64,000 nucleotides of DNA from assembly GCA_027486755.1 (NCBI GenBank), contig JAIXOM010000025.1, positions 1-64,000 of the forward strand, given 5' to 3'. Origin of the DNA: Comamonadaceae bacterium. Its GTDB lineage: Bacteria; Pseudomonadota; Gammaproteobacteria; Burkholderiales; Burkholderiaceae_C. Under the pieces are notes generated by a model. The model did not search any database. It was not told where the DNA came from and saw nothing but the letters and a program-made list of their open reading frames with translations. Shown here piece after piece: positions 26,742 to 34,896 of the stretch; the stretch's first letter is position 1; every line of letters starts with the position of its first letter. The translations under genes were made by a program, and so were the position numbers.

Positions 26742-27666
26742 AGACCATCCTTTTGAGTTGTTCGTCCATGCTCACGGGCGGCTGCCAATGCAGAAGCTGA
26801 CGTGCCGGACTGTCGTCAATGACCAGGGAACTGAGCAGCCGGTCTGCGGCCTGTGCTTGCCCCACGAGCCGGGCAAGCAGCTTGAGCAGAGAGGGCGGCA
26901 CTGGCAAGAGCCAGAGGCGTTTGCCGTAGGCCTGAGCGATTTTTCGCAGAAGCTCAGGAGTGGACACGGGAGTGAGGTCACTGACTAGGAAGGTGTGTCC
27001 CGCTGCAAGGGGCGAGCGCTCCGGCAGGGCGCACAGAGTCAAAAAGCTGATGAGATTGTCCAGTGCAATCATCGATCGCTGATTCTCGACCCCACCGAGG
27101 GGCAAGGGCACTGGCTTGCCTACCCAGCGCAGCATCTGTGCAAAATTGCCCTTTACGCCAGGCCCATAAACCAGGGGTGGGCGAACGATCACCAAATCCA
27201 TGTCCGAGCTCTGCGCAATCGTCCGCAAACCCTGCTCGGCCTCCCATTTGGAGACCGCATAGGGGTCTGTTGGTCTGGGCATGTCCTGCGCGGTGAAGCA
27301 GGCCCCAGGCGCTGTGTGTTCGCCATTGACCTTGATTGAACTCACAAACACAAACCGCCGCACGCCGGCTTGCGCAGCGCGCTCGGCCAGTGTCAGTGTG
27401 GCCTGTACATTGGCCTCACGAAAGGCCTGCAGTGGATCGTGGGCATGCTCATGCATCACATGGGCGCGGCCGGCCAGGTGAACCACGCTTTGACAGCCCT
27501 GCAAGGCTTGATGCCAGGCCTGTGCATCGTCGGGCGGTAGAACCTGTTCGCCTGGCACTGGACCCGGCTTGCGCACCGCGGGCGTGACTTCTAGTCCTGA
27601 ACTCACTAGATGTTGGCATAGGGCTCTGCCGATGAAGCCACTTGCGCCGGTGACTAGCAATCTCAT
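26725..27666 (-). CDS. NAD-dependent 4-ketoreductase (WbpV/WbpK-like SDR)
   Basis: This 313-residue extended SDR has 'MRLLVTGASGFIGRALCQHL', 'FVSSIKVNGE' and catalytic 'YAVSK'. It resembles WbpV/WbpK enzymes that reduce the WbpM product to UDP-D-QuiNAc or UDP-D-FucNAc. Its adjacency to the WbpM-type dehydratase and the PglC-like transferase supports that. Which epimer it makes cannot be read from sequence. The start at 27666 begins the Rossmann fold; the upstream open frame adds eleven unlikely residues. Confidence 0.85.
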   Translation of the reverse strand: MRLLVTGASGFIGRALCQHLVSSGLEVTPAVRKPGPVPGEQVLPPDDAQAWHQALQGCQSVVHLAGRAHVMHEHAHDPLQAFREANVQATLTLAERAAQAGVRRFVFVSSIKVNGEHTAPGACFTAQDMPRPTDPYAVSKWEAEQGLRTIAQSSDMDLVIVRPPLVYGPGVKGNFAQMLRWVGKPVPLPLGGVENQRSMIALDNLISFLTLCALPERSPLAAGHTFLVSDLTPVSTPELLRKIAQAYGKRLWLLPVPPSLLKLLARLVGQAQAADRLLSSLVIDDSPARQLLHWQPPVSMDEQLKRMVCAAPA

Positions 27667-27722
27667 GGCTTGAGCGTGTTCAGCACGTGCCAGAACCACA
27701 GAGGATGACAGGTTGAATGGAC

Positions 27723-28889
27723 TCAGTCATTGCCAAACAGATCGCGGGTGTAGGTCTTGTCGGCCACATCGGCCAGGGCCGGCAGGCGGCGGTTGGCGAT
27801 GATCAAATCAGACTCGCGCTTGAATTGCTCCAGGTCATTGACCACGCGCGAGTTGAAGAAGTCCTCGGCATGCAATGCCGGCTCGTGGACGATCACCTCA
27901 ATGCCCTTGGCCTTGATGCGCTTCATGATGCCCTGAATGCTGGAGGCGCGGAAGTTGTCGGAGCCAGCCTTCATCACCAGCCTGTAGACACCGACCACCT
28001 TGGGTTGACGGCGGATGATTTCATCGGCAATAAAGTCCTTGCGGGTGGTATTTGATTCAACGATGGCATGGATCAGGTTTTGCGGAACGTCCCGGTAGTT
28101 GGCCAGCAGCTGCTTGGTGTCTTTGGGCAGGCAGTAGCCCCCGTAGCCAAAGCTCGGGTTGTTGTAGTGATTGCCGATGCGCGGGTCCAGGCAAACGCCG
28201 TCGATGATCTGCCGGGTGTCCAGACCATGGGCGGCGGCATAGGAGTCGAGTTCGTTGAAGTAGGCCACCCGCATGGCCAGGTAGGTGTTGGCAAACAGCT
28301 TGATGGCCTCGGCCTCGGTGCTTTCGGTCAACAGCGTGGGCACGTTTTGCTTGATCGCGCCTTGGGCCAGCATGCCGGCAAAGGCGCTGGCGCGCTCCGA
28401 GCGCTCGCCGACGACGATGCGGCTGGGGTGCAGGTTGTCGTACAGGGCTTTGCCTTCGCGCAGGAATTCCGGCGAGAAGATCAGGTTGGCCGTACCCATG
28501 GCCTGCCGGGTTTTTTCCGTGTAGCCCACCGGCACGGTGGATTTGATGACCATCACCGCCCTCGGGTTGATCGTCATCACATCGGCAATCACCGCTTCAA
28601 TGGAGCGGGTGTTGAAGTAATTGGTCTGCGGGTCATAGTCAGTCGGGGTGGCGATGACTACAAAATCTGCCCCGGTGTAGGCCTCGTGTTTGTCCACCGT
28701 GGCGCGCAGGTTCAGCGGCTTGTTGCGCAGATAGTCTTCGATCTCGCGGTCCTCGATCGGCGAATTTTTCTGATTGAGCAGCGCCACTTTTTCCGCCACG
28801 ATGTCCAGCGCGACGACCTCGTTGTGTTGGGCGAGCAGCACGGCATTGGACAGGCCGACGTAGCCGGTGCCGGCGATGGCGATCTTCAT
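27723..28889 (-). CDS. ugd: UDP-glucose 6-dehydrogenase
   Basis: This 388-residue protein matches the short Ugd class: N-terminal NAD domain '[21 protein letters not shown]', '[11 protein letters not shown]', 'SPEFLREG' and the catalytic cysteine in '[14 protein letters not shown]' (about residue 254). It oxidises UDP-glucose to UDP-glucuronate. It overlaps the EPS-associated MarR gene upstream by ATGA, so both are one transcript. UDP-GlcA or a derived uronic acid could be the target of the asparagine-synthetase-like gene. Confidence 0.95.
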   Translation of the reverse strand: MKIAIAGTGYVGLSNAVLLAQHNEVVALDIVAEKVALLNQKNSPIEDREIEDYLRNKPLNLRATVDKHEAYTGADFVVIATPTDYDPQTNYFNTRSIEAVIADVMTINPRAVMVIKSTVPVGYTEKTRQAMGTANLIFSPEFLREGKALYDNLHPSRIVVGERSERASAFAGMLAQGAIKQNVPTLLTESTEAEAIKLFANTYLAMRVAYFNELDSYAAAHGLDTRQIIDGVCLDPRIGNHYNNPSFGYGGYCLPKDTKQLLANYRDVPQNLIHAIVESNTTRKDFIADEIIRRQPKVVGVYRLVMKAGSDNFRASSIQGIMKRIKAKGIEVIVHEPALHAEDFFNSRVVNDLEQFKRESDLIIANRRLPALADVADKTYTRDLFGND

Positions 28890-29257
28890 GCTTGGACTTT
28901 CTTGGTAGTGGATCTTTTTTGAATGCCGGCTTCGGATTTCAGGGCCTTGATTTCCGCTTTCAGCGCTTCGTATTCCTGCATCTTGCGGCCCAGAAAACGG
29001 GTCATGAGGGCAGCCTTCTCGCTCAGGCCTTGGGGCGTGAGCACGTAGATATAGCCAAACTTATTTTTGGATTGGCTGAAGCTCTGTACCTTGACCCAGC
29101 CTTTGGCAATCAGCGCCTTCAAGCAGTAGTTTAGTCCGCTGGTGCTCAAGCCCAGGCTTTGGGCAATCTCGCGCTGGGTCAGGTCTGGGTTGTCCTGCAG
29201 CAAGCGCAGAACTCGGAAGTAGGTGTCTTCCTGCAGTTGGGAGCGGCGACTGGTCAT
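28886..29257 (-). CDS. EPS-associated MarR-family regulator
   Basis: This 123-residue winged-helix protein has '[48 protein letters not shown]' and a basic C-terminal coiled tail. This is the pattern of the EPS-associated MarR regulators found beside capsule or EPS genes in proteobacteria. It shares a transcript with ugd and probably autoregulates. AT-rich palindromes lie just upstream (29331-29390). Confidence 0.9.
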   Translation of the reverse strand: MTSRRSQLQEDTYFRVLRLLQDNPDLTQREIAQSLGLSTSGLNYCLKALIAKGWVKVQSFSQSKNKFGYIYVLTPQGLSEKAALMTRFLGRKMQEYEALKAEIKALKSEAGIQKRSTTKKVQA

Positions 29258-29330
29258 GGAGAGGAGTCAATCAGCCCCGAGCGGGCAGGCTACCGCACTG
29301 CCGGTGCATCAACAGCCAGGGATGTTTGTA

Positions 29331-29390
29331 CGAATTCGAATAATTCTACTGGGCTATTCACCCATTAATCGGGGTCAGATACCGATTAAT
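29331..29390. promoter_or_regulatory. Palindromic control region upstream of marR-ugd
   Basis: Seen directly: GAATT-CGAAT-AATTC (332-336/342-346), and a 9-bp perfect inverted repeat ATTAATCGG...CCGATTAAT (29364-29372 and 29382-29390) with a 9-bp spacer. They sit between marR-ugd and the repeat-protein gene. They may be operators for the MarR protein; the GGGGTCAGATACC spacer also recalls short repeats associated with RAYT transposases, so a mobile origin is possible. Confidence 0.4.
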
Positions 29391-29410
29391 TGCCAGCCCC
29401 GCCGCCCCAT

Positions 29411-29845
29411 TCACATGAAAAAGAAAAAGTAGGCGATCAGTTGCATGCGTCGCAGGCCGTCGGCGCGGCCTATCGGGCGGCCGGTGGCGTCGTAGATGCG
29501 CTCGCCTTCGATGCGGCCCATGGGAGTACCGGAGGCGCTGTAGAGTCGGTCGCCTTCAAAGCGGCCTATCGGCCGTCCGGAAGCGTCGTAGACCCGCTCG
29601 CCTTCGATGCGCCCGAGGGGGCGGCCTGATGCATCGTAGACGCGGCCGGCTTCGACGCGGCCGATGGGTCGGCCGGAGGCGTCGTAATAGCGCTCGCCGT
29701 CGGCGCGGCCCAGGGGCCTGCCGCTGGCGTCATAGACCTGTTGGGCCTGCACGGGGACGGCGCAGGCTAACATGAGGGCGGCCAGCAGACCCGGCATGAG
29801 ACCTCCCAGGAAGCCGGCCGACGGGGCTATCAGCCGTATGGCCAT
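29411..29845 (-). CDS. Secreted protein with six 16-residue tandem repeats
   Basis: A signal peptide ('GLLAALMLACAVPVQAQQ') is followed by six back-to-back 16-residue repeats of the form VYDASGRPLGRIEGER, then a short tail 'MQLIAYFFFFM'. The repeats resemble YD/RHS-like or '4-fold beta flower' beta repeats and should form a small beta structure in the periplasm or outside the cell. About 144 residues in total. The start at 29845 (second Met) fits the signal peptide; an ATG at 29857 is also possible. Function unknown. Confidence 0.7.
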   Translation of the reverse strand: MAIRLIAPSAGFLGGLMPGLLAALMLACAVPVQAQQVYDASGRPLGRADGERYYDASGRPIGRVEAGRVYDASGRPLGRIEGERVYDASGRPIGRFEGDRLYSASGTPMGRIEGERIYDATGRPIGRADGLRRMQLIAYFFFFM

Positions 29846-29875
29846 AGGCTCTCGCATGGTCGGCGGGCCGGCGCT

Positions 29876-30874
29876 TTATTCGGCCTTGATGCCAGCGGCC
29901 TTGACCACCGGGCCGTAGCGGGCCAGATCGCGGCGGATTTCGTCGCCAAACTTCTCGGGCGTGCCAGGGGTAGCTGCAATGCCCAGTTGGTTCAGGCGCT
30001 CGCGCACGTCGGCGTCGGCCAGTACCGCATTGAGCTCGGTGTTGAGTCGCTCGATGACGGCGCGCGGCGTCTTGGCCGGTGCCATGATGCCCACCCAGGA
30101 GCTGACGTCAAAGTCGCTCACTCCCGCTTCAATAAAGGTCGGCACATCGGGCAGGGCGCGCGAGCGCTGCAGGCTGGAGACGGCCACCGGGTGTACCTTG
30201 CCGCTCTTGACATGCTGCACTGCGCCTGCAATGGCGGTGTAGACCAGTGGGATGTTGCCGCCAATGACATCGATCAGCGCTTGGCCGCCGCCTTTGTAGG
30301 GCACATGGACCAGATTGGCTCCGGTGCGGATCTTTAGCAGTTCACCGGCAATGTGCGGTGTACCGCCGGTGCCCGAGGTGCCATAAGACAAGCCACCGTT
30401 TTGTTTTTTGGACAGGTCCAGCACCTCACGCAGGGTCTTGGCCGCAACGCCGGGGTGTGCGACCAGGATCAGCACCGCATCGCCGATCTTGCCCACCGGT
30501 ACCAGGTCTCGCGCGGTATCGAAGGGCATCTTGGCGAAGACGTGCGGGTTGATGACCATGGTGCCGTCAAAGCCCAGCACCAGGGTATAGCCGTCGGGCT
30601 CGGCGCTGACCACCAGCTGTGTGCCTATGTTGCCCGATGCGCCGGGCTTGTTGTCGACCACGACTTGCTGACCCAGTCGTTTGGACAGCTGCTCGGCGAT
30701 CAAGCGCCCGCTGGTATCGGTCACGCCGCCGGGCGCGAAGGGCACGACCAGGCGGATGGGCTTATTGGGGTAGCCGCTTTGGGCGATGGCCGGGCTGGAA
30801 ACACCCAGAAGTCCCAGGCAGGTCAGGAGGGCACCGGCCATCCATGGGCGGCGGGCTGTGGGCTTGAATGGCAT
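29876..30874 (-). CDS. Bug/TctC-family periplasmic receptor
   Basis: This 332-residue protein has a signal peptide ending 'SPAIAQS' and the Bug core 'YPNKPIRLVVPFAPGGVTDTSGRLIAEQLSKRLGQ', 'VVDNKPGASGNIG', 'LVHVPYKGGGQALIDVIGG' and 'VPTFIEAG'. Bug proteins bind small carboxylates and are hugely expanded in Burkholderiales. No TctA/TctB membrane genes are near, so it is an orphan receptor. Ribosome site AAGGAG. Ligand unknown. Confidence 0.93.
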   Translation of the reverse strand: MPFKPTARRPWMAGALLTCLGLLGVSSPAIAQSGYPNKPIRLVVPFAPGGVTDTSGRLIAEQLSKRLGQQVVVDNKPGASGNIGTQLVVSAEPDGYTLVLGFDGTMVINPHVFAKMPFDTARDLVPVGKIGDAVLILVAHPGVAAKTLREVLDLSKKQNGGLSYGTSGTGGTPHIAGELLKIRTGANLVHVPYKGGGQALIDVIGGNIPLVYTAIAGAVQHVKSGKVHPVAVSSLQRSRALPDVPTFIEAGVSDFDVSSWVGIMAPAKTPRAVIERLNTELNAVLADADVRERLNQLGIAATPGTPEKFGDEIRRDLARYGPVVKAAGIKAE

Positions 30875-30936
30875 GAAACAGTCTCCTTGTGTGAAGCTTG
30901 AAGCCCCGGCAGGATATCCTGTTTTTTAAGCCCCCA

Positions 30937-31018
30937 CATCGCCGCGAGGGCGCGGCTCCCACACCACTTAGCTGTCGCCGCGGCCCAATCTTGTAGGAGC
31001 GCCGCCCTCGCAGCGATG
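30937..31018. repeat. Pair of REP-like palindromes, head to head
   Basis: Two copies of the REP-like unit lie in the gap between the SDR gene and the Bug gene: one in minus orientation (30937-30965, GCCGCGAGGGCGCGGCTCCC core) and one in plus orientation (30992-31018, TGTAGGAGCGCC...CGCAGCGATG). This is a BIME-like arrangement. A CAGGATATCCTG palindrome followed by six T lies nearby at about 30910-30926. Confidence 0.6.
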
Positions 31019-31034
31019 GGCTTGCGGCCCAGCC

Positions 31035-32072
31035 CTACATCGCCCAAGCCAGATGCTCATCGAGCTGGCCGGTCTCGCTGAGGTTCTTCAGGCGCTTGAG
31101 GCGGGTGAAGGGGCGGGCGTTGAAGGTGGCGGCGTCCAGGCCGATGCGGGCAAAGACATCGTGCAGCTGCTGCGCGCCCTGGCGGGCATTCCAGTGGCAT
31201 TCGAAGCCGGGCAGCTGGCGGTGAATCTTGGCAAAGTTCACTCGGTAGCTGCGGTTATCGGAGCTGGCCTGACCCAGTTGCAGCTCGCAGCCCGGATACA
31301 CGCTGGCCACGATGCGGGCAATATCGCGCACCTGGTGGTTGTCGGCGTCATGGCCGACGTTGAAGATCTCGTTGTGGATGGCCGTCTTCGGTGCTTCCAG
31401 CGCGCAGGCAATCGCCTCGCTGATGTCGAGCACATGCACCAGCGGCCGCCAGGGCGTGCCGTCGCTGGTCATCACGATCTTGCCGGTGGTGGCGGCCAGG
31501 CCGCACAGGTTGTTGAGCACGATGTCAAAGCGCATGCGCGGCGAGGCCCCATAGGCGGTGGCGTTGCGCATGAAGGTGGGCGAGAACTGGCTGGAGGCCA
31601 GGGCGGCCACGTCATGCTCGACCATCAACTTGCATTGGGCATACGCGGTTTGGGGGTGGGTGGGCGAGGTTTCGTCGACCGGCGTGCTGCCCTGGCCTAT
31701 GCCGTAGACGCTGCACGAGGACATGTAAACAAAGCGCTGCACGCCGGCGGCCTTGGCCATGGCCGCCAGGTGCACCGAGCCGCGGTGGTTGATCTCGAAG
31801 GTCAGTTCGGGCGAGTTCTCGCACAGCGGGTCGTTGGACAGCTCGGCCAGATGCACCACCGCCTCATAGCCGCGCAGGTCGGCCACCTCGACGCGGCGTA
31901 CGTCCTTGTTGATGGTCTCTGGCACCTGTGGCACCAGGGTGTTGTCGTTAAAGAGCCAGCCGTCGCGGTAGTAGCCGGTATCGAGCCCGGTGACATCATG
32001 GCCACGGGCGCGCAAATAGGGCGTGAGCAGGCAGCCGATATAGCCTTCAGATCCGGTGACCAGCAATTTCAT
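31035..32072 (-). CDS. NAD-dependent sugar epimerase/dehydratase (SDR)
   Basis: This 345-residue extended SDR has 'LLVTGSEGYIGCLLTPYL', 'YMSSCSVYG' and catalytic 'YAQCK'. It is last in a four-gene minus-strand module with a glucose-1-phosphate cytidylyltransferase, a 3,5-epimerase and a SAF-type oxidoreductase, so it probably acts on a CDP-hexose. It overlaps the oxidoreductase gene by 26 bp. It is not obviously a CDP-glucose 4,6-dehydratase (RfbG), whose sequence pattern differs. The upstream open frame is a shadow. Confidence 0.8.
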   Translation of the reverse strand: MKLLVTGSEGYIGCLLTPYLRARGHDVTGLDTGYYRDGWLFNDNTLVPQVPETINKDVRRVEVADLRGYEAVVHLAELSNDPLCENSPELTFEINHRGSVHLAAMAKAAGVQRFVYMSSCSVYGIGQGSTPVDETSPTHPQTAYAQCKLMVEHDVAALASSQFSPTFMRNATAYGASPRMRFDIVLNNLCGLAATTGKIVMTSDGTPWRPLVHVLDISEAIACALEAPKTAIHNEIFNVGHDADNHQVRDIARIVASVYPGCELQLGQASSDNRSYRVNFAKIHRQLPGFECHWNARQGAQQLHDVFARIGLDAATFNARPFTRLKRLKNLSETGQLDEHLAWAM

Positions 32073-33396
32073 GGTGTTTGTCCTCAGTGGTGGTGATGTG
32101 TTGCGGAAAAAATCGTTGTATCTGCTCCTGCCAGAGCCGGTCGCACAGTCGTCCTGCGGGCAGTTCGACGTCGTCAAAGTGCAGCACCGTGTCCTGGGCC
32201 AGCGGCCTGCGCATGCGGCAGCCTTCGGCCAGGCCTATGGGCAGCAGGTGTTCGCTGCGGGCCAGCGGCGCGTTTTCGGCCAGTCCATAGGTGGCAAAGC
32301 CGCCCAGACCGTCGAGCGTCTCGCCCAGTTGCAGGTCGCGTTTGGCGGTCGCCAGCACCTCGACCCGGGGCGCATCGATGGGCGTCAAGGTGGCGTCGTG
32401 AAACAGCACCGCCCGCGCCACCGTGTTGGGCACCTCGAAGTGGCACAGGTGGTAGGGGGTGTAGAAGCAATACAGCGGACCCTCGCCCAGCTTGTACAGG
32501 TGCAGGTAGTGGCGCTGCTGGGGGTGGTCGTGGGTGCCCAGTACATACACGCCCGGGCCTGGCATGGCACCGACCACATAGTCGACGATGCCCGGGCCTT
32601 CGAGCAGGTCGCGCAGCGGGTAGACCTTGCCCACGTCCTGGATGGGGGTGCCCGCCGGCACCGTCGGGCCGTGCATGCCTCGGCGCGCCACCCGCATGCC
32701 GGTGCCGTTGGCGACGATGGCGTTTTCAAAAGAGATCTTGGTGCCGTCGGCGAACGAGGTCACCATATGCGGGTTTTGGCCCCACTGCGCTGCAAAGCTG
32801 GCCTGGGTATGGGGCGTGCGATAGGGGTCGTGCAGGCCCTTGATGTTGCCGCACAGCACCGGTTTGACGCCTATGCCTTTGACGAAGCGATACAGGTTCA
32901 TCATCACACCGGGCTGGTCGCCGTCGGCGCTGGTCAGAATCACCCCAGCGCGGTCGGCATAGGTCTTGAGGATGGGCCCCAGGGTACCGTCGAGCTCGGC
33001 GTTCATCAGCACCACATGCTTGCCGTGGGCGATGGCCCGCATCGTCACATGGGCTGCGTATTCGATGGTGCCGGTGACCTCGACGATGGCATCTATGCCG
33101 CCGGCGCTGCACAGCGCCAGCGCATCTTCGGTCACCGCCGGCCGCCCCTCGTAGATCGCCCGTTCAAGCGCGGCCGGGCTGTCCGCATGAACCACGCCGG
33201 TGATGCCGGCTTGCTCGTAGGCCTGGCGGGCCGCCTGCAGATGTCTGTTGGCGATAGCGGCCACCCGCATGCCGGGCACCGACAGCGCCACTTGCAGCGC
33301 GATGCCCTTGGCCATGAAGCCGGCCCCGACCAGGCCGATGCGTATGGGTTTGCCCTGCTCGGCGCGTTGGGCCAGCGCCTTGTCAACGAGGATCAT
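32047..33396 (-). CDS. NAD(P)-dependent oxidoreductase with SAF domain (StrU-like)
   Basis: This 449-residue protein has an N-terminal homoserine-dehydrogenase/MocA-like Rossmann domain ('IRIGLVGAGFMAKGIALQV', 'IVEVTGTIEYAAHV', 'VLMNAELDGTLGPIL'). A C-terminal SAF-type region follows ('LQLGETLDGLGGFATYGLAE', 'GLAEGCRMRRPLAQDTVL'). Members occur in sugar and aminoglycoside loci, StrU of streptomycin clusters being one I recall. ATGA overlap with the epimerase gene upstream indicates one operon. Reaction unknown; oxidation or reduction of a nucleotide-bound sugar is inferred from neighbours. Confidence 0.8.
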   Translation of the reverse strand: MILVDKALAQRAEQGKPIRIGLVGAGFMAKGIALQVALSVPGMRVAAIANRHLQAARQAYEQAGITGVVHADSPAALERAIYEGRPAVTEDALALCSAGGIDAIVEVTGTIEYAAHVTMRAIAHGKHVVLMNAELDGTLGPILKTYADRAGVILTSADGDQPGVMMNLYRFVKGIGVKPVLCGNIKGLHDPYRTPHTQASFAAQWGQNPHMVTSFADGTKISFENAIVANGTGMRVARRGMHGPTVPAGTPIQDVGKVYPLRDLLEGPGIVDYVVGAMPGPGVYVLGTHDHPQQRHYLHLYKLGEGPLYCFYTPYHLCHFEVPNTVARAVLFHDATLTPIDAPRVEVLATAKRDLQLGETLDGLGGFATYGLAENAPLARSEHLLPIGLAEGCRMRRPLAQDTVLHFDDVELPAGRLCDRLWQEQIQRFFPQHITTTEDKHHEIAGHRI

Positions 33397-33953
33397 GCGC
33401 TCACCTCTGCGCGCGTGGCCCCGGCTTTGTCGTAGGCTGGCCAGGCTGCGTCCTTGGCAGACAGCTGGCGTATCGGTACTGGCCAATCGATGCCAAAGGC
33501 CTCGTCGTCATAGCGCGCGCCGCGTTCGGCCCCGGGGGCATAGAAGTTCGACACCTGGTAGCTCACCGCCACATCGTCGGTCAGTGTCACAAAGCCATGG
33601 GCGAAGCCGCGTGGCACCAGCAGCATGCGGCCGTTGGCTGCGCTCAGCTCGACCCCCAGCCATTGGCAGTAGGTGGGTGAGTCGGGGCGCAGATCGACGA
33701 TGGCGTCCCAGATCGCGCCTTGCTCGCAGCGCACCAGCTTGTCTTCGCCATGCGGCGCCAGCTGGTAGTGCAGGCCGCGCAAGGTGCCGGTGCGGCGGGT
33801 GAGGGAGCGGTTGGTCTGCACCATGCGGCTGGGCAGACCGCGCGCGGCAAACTCCTGTTCGCAATAGACGCGGGCAAAGCTGCCGCGCTCGTCGGCCCGA
33901 GCCTCGGGCTCAATCAAGGCGGCGCCGGGCAGCGATGTGGTTTGTATGCGCAT
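33393..33953 (-). CDS. rfbC: dTDP-4-dehydrorhamnose 3,5-epimerase family protein
   Basis: This 186-residue RmlC-type cupin has 'DERGSFARVYCEQEF', active-site histidine in 'TLRGLHYQ', 'VDLRPDSPTY' and 'VPRGFAHGFVTL'. RmlC enzymes epimerise C3 and/or C5 of 4-keto-6-deoxy sugar nucleotides. No rmlA, rmlB or rmlD is nearby. The linked cytidylyltransferase suggests a CDP- rather than dTDP-linked substrate. Confidence 0.88.
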   Translation of the reverse strand: MRIQTTSLPGAALIEPEARADERGSFARVYCEQEFAARGLPSRMVQTNRSLTRRTGTLRGLHYQLAPHGEDKLVRCEQGAIWDAIVDLRPDSPTYCQWLGVELSAANGRMLLVPRGFAHGFVTLTDDVAVSYQVSNFYAPGAERGARYDDEAFGIDWPVPIRQLSAKDAAWPAYDKAGATRAEVSA

Positions 33954-34015
33954 GTTCTTCTCCTGTGCAGTTGTGTTGCGGGTGGTTGGGGTGGCTGCGG
34001 CGGCATGCAGGGGAA

Positions 34016-34789
34016 CTACCAGCTGCGCCAGGGGGCGCGGCCGGCGCTCCACAGTGCTTCGAGCGACTGCTTGTCGCGCAGGGTGTCCATGGGCTGCCAA
34101 AAGCCCTCGTGTCGATAGGCGGCCAACTGGCCCCGCTCGGCCAGTTGCTCCATGGGTTCGCGCTCCCAGACGGTGTCATCACCGGCGATCAGGTCGATCG
34201 CCTCGGGCTCGAGCACAAAAAAGCCGCCGTTGATCCAGGCCCCATCGCCGTTAGGCTTTTCCTTGAAGCTGGGCACCCGCGGGCTTTGCGCGGACAGCGT
34301 GAAGGCGCCAAAGCGCCCGGGCGGTTGCACTGCGGTCACCGTGGCCAGCGTGCCCTGCGTGCGATGGAACTCGATGAGTGCGCCAATGTTCACATCGCTG
34401 ACCCCGTCGCCATAGGTGCAGCAAAAGGTTTGGTCGCTCAGGTAGGGTGCGGCCCTTTTGAGACGACCGCCGGTCATGGTCTCTAGACCGGTCTCGACCA
34501 GGGTCACCCGCCAGGGCTCGCTGCGGGCGCGCAGCACGGTGGTCTGGCCTTCGCGCATGTCAAAGCGCACATCGGCGCCGTCGAGGTCATAGTCGCGGAA
34601 GAACTGCTTGATGACATGGCCCTTGTAGCCACAGCAGATCACGAAGTCGTGCAGGCCATGGGCCAGATAGCTCTTCATGATGTGCCACAGGATCGGCCGC
34701 CCGCCGATCTCCACCATGGGTTTGGGGCGCACGCTGCTTTCCTCGCTGATGCGTGTGCCCAGTCCGCCGGCCAGGATAACCACTTGCAT
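34016..34789 (-). CDS. rfbF: Glucose-1-phosphate cytidylyltransferase
   Basis: This 257-residue enzyme, exactly family length, has '[37 protein letters not shown]', '[12 protein letters not shown]', '[21 protein letters not shown]' and '[12 protein letters not shown]'. It makes CDP-D-glucose from CTP and glucose-1-phosphate, the entry step to CDP-linked deoxy or branched sugars. It heads the four-gene module. The usual partner rfbG (CDP-glucose 4,6-dehydratase) is absent from the window. Confidence 0.94.
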   Translation of the reverse strand: MQVVILAGGLGTRISEESSVRPKPMVEIGGRPILWHIMKSYLAHGLHDFVICCGYKGHVIKQFFRDYDLDGADVRFDMREGQTTVLRARSEPWRVTLVETGLETMTGGRLKRAAPYLSDQTFCCTYGDGVSDVNIGALIEFHRTQGTLATVTAVQPPGRFGAFTLSAQSPRVPSFKEKPNGDGAWINGGFFVLEPEAIDLIAGDDTVWEREPMEQLAERGQLAAYRHEGFWQPMDTLRDKQSLEALWSAGRAPWRSW

Positions 34790-34896
34790 GCCTGTTCCTT
34801 TCAGAGCTTGTTGTTTTAAATCGGGTGTCGGGATCAGGGACTCTGGGTTTGCAGCAGGGGCCAGGCCCTCATGGTTGGGATCGCGCATGCCGTGCT

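Noticed and set aside
29440..29760. Regular 48-bp tandem repetition that might suggest a CRISPR array or satellite
   Set aside because: The period is a multiple of three and encodes six 16-residue protein repeats after a signal peptide; there are no unrelated spacers.
29876..30874. Complete tripartite tricarboxylate (TctABC) transporter
   Set aside because: None of the three Bug/TctC-type genes has TctA or TctB membrane genes nearby; they are orphan receptors.
31035..34789. dTDP-L-rhamnose pathway
   Set aside because: Only an RmlC-like epimerase is present; RmlA, RmlB and RmlD are missing and the nucleotidyltransferase is the CTP-type RfbF.
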